A stretch of DNA of 22,901 nucleotides from an uncultured Ruminococcus sp. (GTDB lineage: Bacteria; Bacillota; Clostridia; Oscillospirales; Ruminococcaceae): contig UQAR01000032.1 of the NCBI GenBank assembly GCA_900539095.1, positions 1 through 22,901 of the forward strand, written 5' to 3'. The notes under the pieces are model-generated. The model was not told where the DNA came from, ran no database searches, and saw only the letters and a program-made list of their open reading frames with translations. Below, piece by piece: positions 12,650 through 18,569 of this stretch; within the stretch, counting starts at the first letter, position 1; each line of letters starts with the position of its first letter. Made by a program: the position numbers and the translations under genes.

Positions 12650-12675
12650 ATACATCACTCCTTTGAGTAATGTAT
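12650..12675 (-). promoter_or_regulatory. RBS-sequestering hairpin before the spoIIM-like gene
   Basis: In the RNA, AUACAUUACUC (12665-12675) pairs with GAGUGAUGUAU (12650-12660), 11 bp with one G-U, closed by an AAAG tetraloop (12661-12664). The Shine-Dalgarno AAAGGAG spans the loop and the stem, and the AUG begins one base after the stem. The structure should strongly limit initiation unless it is opened by ribosomes leaving proC or by a ligand or protein. With no U run, it is not a terminator. Confidence 0.75.
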
Positions 12676-12698
12676 ATGCCATGCATACGAAAAAATAA

Positions 12699-13499
12699 CT
12701 ACTTTGAAAGCTCGTATGCTCTCTTTGTGCAAGCCTTGCAGCACTCCTCAACAGCCTTTGGCAGACCGCCCTCACGGAGTTTTTCAAGACCGGCAATAGT
12801 TGTACCGCCCTTTGACGATACCATTTCAATAAGTTCGTCCAGTGACTTGCCACTGTCAGTTATCATTTTAGCTGAGCCGATAAGTGACTTAGCAAAAAGA
12901 TCTCTTGCAACAGTTTCATCGATATCAACGCTCTTTGCATACTCAACAAAAGCCTGAGCGTAAAGATAGATAAACGCAGGAGATGAACCGTTTATTGCGA
13001 TTATCTCTTTCATTTTGTTCTTTGATATCACAGCATACATTCCGCATGAACCAAATATGTTGCAAACGAGGTCAAATTCCTCATCAGTAACGCTGTCAGA
13101 GCGTGAAAGTGCCGTTGCACCCTCTCCCAAAAGCAGCGGAGTATTTGGCATAACGAGCACCACTTTTGCACCTGAAACAGTCTTTGATGCGATATACTCG
13201 TCTGTGATCCCTGCACAGATAGACACAATGACAGTATCCTTAGTCACAACAGAAGCGATCTCATCGAGCACCTCGTCAAGCTGCTGAGGCTTTATTGCAA
13301 GAAAAACATACTCAGATTTTTCCACAACTTCAGCACAGCTGCCGCATTTCACTGTTCCCAGCTCATCAAGTCTGTCAAGGATAGGGGCATACTTATCATA
13401 AGCATAAAGCTGGATATCGCTACCCATTTTGCTGCCTGCAATGCCTTTCATGATAGCATAGCCCATGTTTCCTGCACCGATAAAACCTACATTTATCAT
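12699..13499 (-). CDS. proC: Pyrroline-5-carboxylate reductase
   Basis: A 266-residue enzyme that reduces pyrroline-5-carboxylate to proline with NAD(P)H, the last step of proline synthesis in the cytoplasm. The Rossmann nucleotide-binding motif is GFIGAGNMG (5-13). The middle VLVMPNTPLLLGEGATAL and the C-terminal region ending SSKGGTTIAGLEKLREGGL match the P5CR signature, and the SSPAFIYLYAQAF stretch is the dimerisation region. The usual length is about 270. It is first in a probable operon with the spoIIM-like and DUF624 genes, and has a TTGAAA-17-TATAAT promoter. A short hairpin followed by T residues (13521-13538) lies in the leader and could be a weak attenuator. Confidence 0.97.
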   Translation of the reverse strand: MINVGFIGAGNMGYAIMKGIAGSKMGSDIQLYAYDKYAPILDRLDELGTVKCGSCAEVVEKSEYVFLAIKPQQLDEVLDEIASVVTKDTVIVSICAGITDEYIASKTVSGAKVVLVMPNTPLLLGEGATALSRSDSVTDEEFDLVCNIFGSCGMYAVISKNKMKEIIAINGSSPAFIYLYAQAFVEYAKSVDIDETVARDLFAKSLIGSAKMITDSGKSLDELIEMVSSKGGTTIAGLEKLREGGLPKAVEECCKACTKRAYELSK

Positions 13500-13558
13500 A
13501 CGATCAAGACCTTTCTGAATAAAAAGCGAAGATTCGCCTTAAAAATAACTTAATTTTA

Positions 13559-13587
13559 ATTATACACTAAATCTCTGCGGATTTCAA
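13559..13587 (-). promoter_or_regulatory. proC promoter
   Basis: On the minus strand, TTGAAA (13582-13587) and TATAAT (13559-13564) have exact 17-base spacing. The leader is about 50 bases, too short for a T-box. It contains a six-pair stem, AGGCGA-ATCT-TCGCTT, followed by TTTATT. Confidence 0.85.
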
Positions 13588-13641
13588 GTGTTTCACCTAA
13601 ATTTCACAATAACAACTTATTTTTCTTGTATATTTTCACGC

Positions 13642-13665
13642 AAAAAGCGGCAGCATTTCTGCCGC
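13642..13665 (-). terminator. Intrinsic terminator after folT
   Basis: GCGGCAG (13659-13665 read on minus) pairs with CTGCCGC (13647-13653) around a five-base loop, followed by TTTTT on the minus strand (complement of 13642-13646). It begins 10 bases past the folT stop. Confidence 0.92.
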
Positions 13666-13674
13666 CGCCAAATA

Positions 13675-14313
13675 TCAGTTGTTTGTCGCCCTGTGACCAA
13701 ACTGTGACCTTACTTTTTCATATGCAAATTTCACAGCCGGAAGGAATATCATAAGCAATATCAGATCCACGGGGAGCTGGATAAGATTCTTAGCTATTCT
13801 AGGAGTGCAATATGTAAGAAAACCGCTCACACCCTCTTTTGTAAGGTTCGTGATACCAAAGGTCTTGTTTACATAAAGAGTATACAGAAAATAGGAGTTA
13901 AGTCCTATATTGCAGAAAAGTATAACGCTGCCTCTTGCAATGGCTATCCTTATAAAGCTCTGCACCTTCTTATTGTTGAAATCACACTTATACAGCAGGC
14001 AGCCGTAAATGATACCTGAAATTATAACGACCATTGCAAGCTGTGGGCTGTAGGCTCTCGGTGATTTGTTCTGCACTAAGTAACCCAGAAAATCCAGCAC
14101 AAATGTTGACATTCCGCATACTACAGGTCCATAAAGCATACCTATAGTACAGGTCGCAAGAAATGTGAATCCAATTCTCAGATCAGGCGTTACCTCGATA
14201 GAAAACGACCTGATAGCAAACGCCAACGCTATCAGTATTCCTGTTGTTGTCAATGTTCTCAGATCTTTCAGCGATTTGAAAGAATCATAGAACATTTTTC
14301 CAAAGCTCTTCAT
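13675..14313 (-). CDS. folT: ECF transporter S component, folate-specific
   Basis: A 212-residue membrane protein with about six helices, the substrate-binding subunit of a group II energy-coupling-factor importer. The conserved RIGFTFLATCTIGMLYGPVVCG region (46-67) and the following DFLGYLV are typical of the FolT family. It needs the shared EcfA/EcfA'/EcfT module, not in this window. Folate specificity is strongly backed by the THF riboswitch and terminator directly upstream. The RBS AAGGAGG lies 7 bases before ATG, and a strong terminator follows. Its transcript may start by readthrough from pfkA, because no good promoter is visible between them. Confidence 0.93.
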   Translation of the reverse strand: MKSFGKMFYDSFKSLKDLRTLTTTGILIALAFAIRSFSIEVTPDLRIGFTFLATCTIGMLYGPVVCGMSTFVLDFLGYLVQNKSPRAYSPQLAMVVIISGIIYGCLLYKCDFNNKKVQSFIRIAIARGSVILFCNIGLNSYFLYTLYVNKTFGITNLTKEGVSGFLTYCTPRIAKNLIQLPVDLILLMIFLPAVKFAYEKVRSQFGHRATNN

Positions 14314-14363
14314 AAATTTACCTCCTTATTTGCGAGCTTGTCGCTTTGTGTATAACAGAGCAT

Positions 14364-14404
14364 AAAAACAGCTCTGCACACTACCCATGCGGGATGTGCA
14401 GAGC
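14364..14404 (-). terminator. Riboswitch-controlled intrinsic terminator before folT
   Basis: GCTCTGCACA (14395-14404 on minus) pairs with TGTGCAGAGC (14371-14380). An inner CCC/GGG pair extends the stem, and TGTTTTTAT follows. AGCGG at the base of its 5' arm (14404-14408) is complementary to CCGCT of the aptamer (14433-14437). That would form the antiterminator when folate is low, so ligand binding favours termination. Confidence 0.85.
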
Positions 14405-14421
14405 CGCTATGAAAAGCTTCA

Positions 14422-14534
14422 ATTACACATTCAGCGGGATGCGAAAACCGAACCGCAAAGGTTCTGCCTTTTTCGTTCCGACGGCAACTCCCCGTCCGAC
14501 GGACACTTAACGCTCAGTTTTCTACTCTGTAATA
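14422..14534 (-). promoter_or_regulatory. Tetrahydrofolate (THF) riboswitch aptamer
   Basis: The minus strand holds the THF class signature in order: GAGUAG, GCGUUAAGUGU, a P3 stem (UCCGUCGG with CCGUCGGA, one mismatch) with a GGGGA-containing loop, AACGAA, a small AAAGG/CCUUU hairpin, GCGGU and GCAUCCCGCU. The P2 stem GAAAACUGA/UCGGUUUUC pairs over nine positions, and the GGGGA loop can form the known pseudoknot with UCCC. It begins 35 bases after the pfkA stop and precedes folT. Known THF riboswitches repress folate transport or synthesis genes when reduced folate is plentiful. Confidence 0.95.
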
Positions 14535-14568
14535 TGTCAAAGTCTTAAAGACTCAGACTTCGTGAAAA

Positions 14569-15531
14569 TTAGAATGCAGTTTCGTTGAGTATCTTATAAA
14601 GATTGTCCTCAAAAGGTTTCTTCATTGAGAGAGCCTCCTGAATATCTACATCATATATCTTGTTGTCCTTCATGCCGACAACTCTGTTACCGATGCCCTG
14701 CTCAAGCAGTTCAACAGCATGGTAACCCATTTCAGTTGCAACAACTCTATCTCTAACTGTAGGTGAGCCGCCTCTCTGAACGTGACCAAGGATAGTAGCT
14801 CTTGACTCGACACCTGTAATATCCTGAAGAGTTCTTGTGATATACTCAGTCTTGCCAACGCCCTCAGCAACTACGATGATGAAATGTGTCTTGCCTGACT
14901 TCTTAGTCTGCTCCATCTTCTGAGCGATAGCATTAAGATCATAAGGCTTTTCAGGTGTGATAACAGCCTCAGCACCAACAGCTGCACCAACGTTGATAGC
15001 GATGTGACCAGCATTTCTGCCCATTACCTCAACTACTGAACATCTGTCATGTGACTGTGCAGTATCTCTGATCTTATCGATCATTTCCATAGCCGTGTTC
15101 ATAGCTGTGTCATAACCGATAGTATATTCTGTGCATGCAATATCGTTGTCTATAGTTCCAGGCAGACCGATACATGGGATACCCTGTGCTGAAAGGTCAG
15201 CAGCACCTCTGAATGAACCGTCACCGCCGATAACTACGATACCGTCAAGACCCATTTCAAGACACTTATCTCTGCCCTTCTTTACGCCCTCGATATCTCT
15301 GAACTCAGGACATCTTGCTGTGTAAAGGCAAGTACCGCCTCTCTGGATTATTCCTGAAACGGTCCTAGCGTTCATCTCGATAACCTCGCCGTTAAGAAGG
15401 CCGTTATATCCTCTGAGGATACCTACGACTTCCATACCCTTTGCAAGTCCAGCTCTGCATACTGCTCTTACAGCAGCGTTCATTCCCGGAGCATCTCCTC
15501 CGCTAGTAAGTACACCAATTTTCTTAGCCAT
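14569..15531 (-). CDS. pfkA: ATP-dependent 6-phosphofructokinase
   Basis: A 320-residue enzyme that phosphorylates fructose 6-phosphate, committing sugar to glycolysis. The N-terminal GVLTSGGDAPGMNA binds ATP. VIGGDGSF has the GGDGS form typical of ATP-dependent enzymes (PPi types have GGDD). PGTIDNDI contains the catalytic Asp, and GHVQRGGSPT and the MGRNAGHIA region match substrate-binding segments. The start at 15531 (MAKKIGVLTS) has GGAGG 11 bases before it; the upstream in-frame ATG at 15603 lies within the promoter and is rejected. It has its own promoter (15592-15620). The usual bacterial length is about 320. Confidence 0.97.
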   Translation of the reverse strand: MAKKIGVLTSGGDAPGMNAAVRAVCRAGLAKGMEVVGILRGYNGLLNGEVIEMNARTVSGIIQRGGTCLYTARCPEFRDIEGVKKGRDKCLEMGLDGIVVIGGDGSFRGAADLSAQGIPCIGLPGTIDNDIACTEYTIGYDTAMNTAMEMIDKIRDTAQSHDRCSVVEVMGRNAGHIAINVGAAVGAEAVITPEKPYDLNAIAQKMEQTKKSGKTHFIIVVAEGVGKTEYITRTLQDITGVESRATILGHVQRGGSPTVRDRVVATEMGYHAVELLEQGIGNRVVGMKDNKIYDVDIQEALSMKKPFEDNLYKILNETAF

Positions 15532-15591
15532 GTAAAATACCTCCAAATCAGGAAACAATTTATCCTGTTGCTTTCCTAATAATCTATAATG

Positions 15592-15620
15592 AGCATAGCA
15601 CAAAGCCCCTGAATTGTCAA
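15592..15620 (-). promoter_or_regulatory. pfkA promoter
   Basis: On the minus strand, TTGACA (15615-15620) and TATGCT (15592-15597) are spaced by 17 bases. The -35 lies inside the loop of a 9-bp inverted repeat (15600-15629). Confidence 0.8.
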
Positions 15621-15629
15621 GGGCTTTGT
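15600..15629. repeat. Inverted repeat around the pfkA -35
   Basis: ACAAAGCCC (15600-15608) and GGGCTTTGT (15621-15629) are perfect arms separated by 12 bases that contain the -35. It may be an operator. On the plus strand it is followed by TTTATTTTTT and looks like a terminator, though no plus-strand gene lies upstream. A catabolite-response-like core, AAACGTTT, lies nearby at 15651-15658. Confidence 0.6.
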
Positions 15630-15661
15630 TTATTTTTTAACATTTTATTTAAACGTTTTCG

Positions 15662-17497
15662 CTATTCAGCAGGCACATCAGCGGGAGCCTCTGTTGTAGT
15701 TTCCGAAGAAGTGGTAGTTTTCGGTTCTTCGGTAGTTTCTGTTGCCTTTGTGGCAGCATTGGTAGTGGTCGTTGTCACGATACCGGCTGACACGGTAACT
15801 GTAAGAACATCGCCGTTCTTTACATTGACAGTACTGCCCACATTGACGCTTGTTGCCATTACATATCCTGCTGATACAGAGTTCGAGAAGTCTGTTACAA
15901 CCTTGTACTTGATATTGTAAGAGTCAAGCAGCTCAAGGTAAGCCTTCTTAGACAGACCGGAGAAATCAGGAACAGGAACATTTTCGGAACCTGCACACAC
16001 TTTGAGCACAAGTTCATTCTTCAAAGACGGGTCAAAGTCAGTACCCTCAGGTATGCTCTGCTCTGCAACAACGCCCTTGTCATCTGTATCGGAATAGTAA
16101 TAATCAGCCTTGATAGTGAAATCTTCACCCAGCTGTTTTACAACGGTGTCATATTCAAGACCCACAACGTTAGGCATGATAGCACCATAGCCGTACTCCG
16201 ACTGGCTTTCAGCGTCTGTTACCTTAGGTGTTGCCACCGTAGTGCTGTATACAAATACCTCGCTGTCAACAGTATCAGCGTCATCAGCTGAGATGACCTT
16301 GTTTACAGATGAATTATTATCACTGTCAGACGGACCTGAGAACAGCTCATAAAGCAAGAACACTGACAACAGCAGAACTATAACGAGTACAGTCCAACCA
16401 ATAATGGTAGCCGTCTTGTTCTTAGGCTTTTCGTCCTCCTGCGGCTGCTGAGGCAGCTGTCTTGACTGCGTTCTCTGCCTTGGAACGTGCTGGATAGGTA
16501 TAGTCTGAGTTGAGCCTTTCGGGTGTTCCATATGAGTTGTATGCTGTTCAAAAAGTGCAGTAACAAGCTCAGAAACCGTCTGAATCCTTTCCTCGCCACG
16601 AACTCTCATAGCTCTTGAGAGGACTCTCGATATATGCTGCGGTATGCTAGGATTTACTCTGCACGCCTCTACCATTGTGTCATTCTTTGTACGAGTATAA
16701 GCGTCGAGAGGCATACAGCCTGTGAGTATCCTGTAAAGCACAGCCGCAAGTGCATAAACGTCAGTCCATGTGCCCTGCCATTCAAGAGACGAATACTGCT
16801 CAGGTGCAGTATAACCTGAATAGAACTCAGGCGACAATCCAGTGTTTGAAGTTCTGATAGAACTTATGCAAAATCCTGTGAGTTTAAGCTCACAATCAGT
16901 TGTAACAATGATATTTTCAGGAGATATTCCCCTGTGTATGATACCTGCATTATGGACAATGCTCAGCGTTGTGAACAGCGGCACGAACAGTTTTTTTACC
17001 TGTTCCCAAGTGAGAAAGCCGGTGTTAGACTGCAAGAATTTTTTCAGCGACACGCCCTCTACATACTCAAGTATGACATAGGTTGTGTTGTTCTCACAGA
17101 ACATATCCTTTGCCGTAGCGATATGCTGAAGATTTCTCATTCGTGAGAGCACCTTATTCACATCAGCAAACTCGGACATGAACGTTTTATATTTTGCCAG
17201 ACAGTCAGGGTTTACCACAAGCCGCTGGCTCTCACTATCTCTTTCACAAAGGGTGTCAGGCATATATTCTCTTGCCACGCACTTACATTTGCCCACCATA
17301 TCGTAGCATATGTAAGACGCACCCTCGCCGTTATATGAGAGCATTTTTCCTATTATATATCTGTTATCAAGCACAGTTCTCGGTGCAAGATAAGACTGTA
17401 AATGCGGGATATCGTCGGTATAGCTGCAATAATGACAGCGGCCGTCAGAACCAAGCTCGTTCATACAGCCCATACATAATTTGGTACTAGGATCCAT
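15662..17497 (-). CDS. Zinc-ribbon, PASTA-domain receptor pseudokinase
   Basis: A 611-residue protein laid out like a PknB/PrkC receptor but with a disabled kinase domain. Order: zinc ribbon C8, C11, C21, C24; kinase-like domain about 40-320; basic, Gln-rich linker; membrane helix about 362-385; two PASTA-like repeats about 440-502 and 505-572; Thr/Glu-rich tail. Against the usual signatures, the VAIK lysine is Arg76 (CVAREYMP), the HRD aspartate is Gly190 (HRGISPENI) and DFG reads Gly208-Phe-Cys (KLTGFCIS). APE (231-233) and the C-lobe fold motifs remain. PASTA domains in active homologues bind peptidoglycan fragments. The start at 17497 has AGGAGG 6 bases before it; a start 10 codons earlier overlaps that RBS. 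Scaffold or envelope-sensing roles are inference. Confidence 0.88.
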   Translation of the reverse strand: MDPSTKLCMGCMNELGSDGRCHYCSYTDDIPHLQSYLAPRTVLDNRYIIGKMLSYNGEGASYICYDMVGKCKCVAREYMPDTLCERDSESQRLVVNPDCLAKYKTFMSEFADVNKVLSRMRNLQHIATAKDMFCENNTTYVILEYVEGVSLKKFLQSNTGFLTWEQVKKLFVPLFTTLSIVHNAGIIHRGISPENIIVTTDCELKLTGFCISSIRTSNTGLSPEFYSGYTAPEQYSSLEWQGTWTDVYALAAVLYRILTGCMPLDAYTRTKNDTMVEACRVNPSIPQHISRVLSRAMRVRGEERIQTVSELVTALFEQHTTHMEHPKGSTQTIPIQHVPRQRTQSRQLPQQPQEDEKPKNKTATIIGWTVLVIVLLLSVFLLYELFSGPSDSDNNSSVNKVISADDADTVDSEVFVYSTTVATPKVTDAESQSEYGYGAIMPNVVGLEYDTVVKQLGEDFTIKADYYYSDTDDKGVVAEQSIPEGTDFDPSLKNELVLKVCAGSENVPVPDFSGLSKKAYLELLDSYNIKYKVVTDFSNSVSAGYVMATSVNVGSTVNVKNGDVLTVTVSAGIVTTTTTNAATKATETTEEPKTTTSSETTTEAPADVPAE

Positions 17498-17530
17498 ACC
17501 GAACCTCCTTTTTGCGTTATTCATCACTTT

Positions 17531-17559
17531 ATATTAGCAATAAACAGCACATAAGTCAA
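17531..17559 (-). promoter_or_regulatory. Promoter of the pseudokinase gene
   Basis: On the minus strand, TTGACT (17554-17559) and TAATAT (17531-17536) are 17 bases apart. An inverted repeat lies just upstream (17566-17590). Confidence 0.7.
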
Positions 17560-17565
17560 GTTTTT

Positions 17566-17590
17566 TTGCGTAATTGTAGAATTTACGCAA
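17566..17590. repeat. Palindrome upstream of the pseudokinase promoter
   Basis: TTGCGTAA (17566-17573) and TTACGCAA (17583-17590) are perfect 8-bp arms with a nine-base centre, 6 bases upstream of the -35. The position suits an activator or repressor operator. A related half-site, TGCGTAAAA, occurs in the leader of the neighbouring zinc-ribbon gene. As RNA it could act as a weak terminator for that gene, since A residues rather than T residues follow only on one strand. Confidence 0.6.
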
Positions 17591-17641
17591 CAATTTGTAT
17601 TCTTTTTGTAACATTATGTAATGCTTTGGAAAAGCACGTTA

Positions 17642-18424
17642 TCACAGATATTCAGGATAAATAAGGGTAGAAGTGTAGTAAAGATACTTGTTGTCGGTAT
17701 CAAATGTCACATTGAGAACAACAGGCTGTCTGTCACCTGCGTCATTTTCATACCAATAGCGGTAAACATATGTCTTTGTATCCTTAGCCCACAAAATACT
17801 GTAATATTCAAGATCTATTGCATCCGACAAGCTGTTCCACTTTTCACCCTGTTCAAACTTGTCAAGGTTTATAGCTTTACTCTTTTCTTCGCCATTTGCA
17901 TTGCTTTTGAGCACCTTGAAGTTGGAATATTTCACAGTCTGAATACGTTCCTTGTCATCAACAGTAACAAGAGCCGCCCATTCAGGATAATTTATGCCGT
18001 CAACATTCACACTGTCATCGGATTCCATGATATAATCAAAAGTAAGAGCATTGTTCACGCCCTGAAAAGCCGACTCGTCCTTGAAGTGCATATCAAGCTT
18101 TTTCTGAGCCTTTGCAACGTCAACACCTATATATTCTGAAATACTCTCCGCAGTTTTCTCGCCCTTGCCGCTAATGACATTAACAACAATAAGAATGACA
18201 AGCACTATCAACAGCACGACAGCCACAGAGATAAGAATGACTTTTAGCTTGCCCTCAGACAGCTTAGTCTTTTTATCATCTATTACCTCGCCCTTCAAAG
18301 GCTTGTCCTGCTTTTTAAAGCGTTTCATTATCGATGTGTTTTTGTCAGGTCTTAATCTCGTGTCACAGTTCGGACAGAAAATAGCCTCATCGTCAACAGG
18401 CTTATGACACTTCGGGCACTCCAT
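17642..18424 (-). CDS. Zinc-ribbon membrane-anchored protein, unknown function
   Basis: A 260-residue protein. An N-terminal zinc ribbon has C3, C6, C17 and C20 (MECPKCHKPV then FCPNC). A basic linker leads to one strong membrane helix (about 61-85), then an external domain of about 170 residues rich in Tyr and acidic residues, with no motif I recognise. The layout, with a cytoplasmic zinc ribbon, one helix and an external domain, parallels the pseudokinase downstream. They are separated by 144 bases and have separate promoters of the same TTGACT type. GGGGAG lies 9 bases before ATG. It is not a lipoprotein, as no lipobox is seen. A link to envelope sensing is a guess from context. Confidence 0.8.
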   Translation of the reverse strand: MECPKCHKPVDDEAIFCPNCDTRLRPDKNTSIMKRFKKQDKPLKGEVIDDKKTKLSEGKLKVILISVAVVLLIVLVILIVVNVISGKGEKTAESISEYIGVDVAKAQKKLDMHFKDESAFQGVNNALTFDYIMESDDSVNVDGINYPEWAALVTVDDKERIQTVKYSNFKVLKSNANGEEKSKAINLDKFEQGEKWNSLSDAIDLEYYSILWAKDTKTYVYRYWYENDAGDRQPVVLNVTFDTDNKYLYYTSTLIYPEYL

Positions 18425-18477
18425 AAAAACAACTCCCCTTCTGTAATATCCATGATTTTACGCACTTTTTCAAAATA

Positions 18478-18506
18478 ATTATATCATAATCACCATGAAA
18501 AGTCAA
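18478..18506 (-). promoter_or_regulatory. Promoter of the zinc-ribbon membrane protein gene
   Basis: On the minus strand, TTGACT (18501-18506) and TATAAT (18478-18483) have exact 17-base spacing. The leader contains TGCGTAAAA, similar to the half-site of the palindrome at 17566-17590. Confidence 0.85.
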
Positions 18507-18523
18507 CAAAACCACGCCGATAC

Positions 18524-18555
18524 AAAAATAGCGGACATGACTTATCATATCCGCT
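18524..18555 (-). terminator. Intrinsic terminator of the parE-parC operon
   Basis: AGCGGATATGA (18545-18555 on minus) pairs with TCATGTCCGCT (18530-18540), 11 pairs with one G-U and a four-base loop, followed by ATTTTT. It begins 14 bases past the parC stop. Confidence 0.92.
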
Positions 18556-18569
18556 GGAAATATAATGTA

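Noticed and set aside
13500..13558. T-box leader for proC
   Set aside because: The leader is only about 50 bases and has no specifier loop or T-box sequence.
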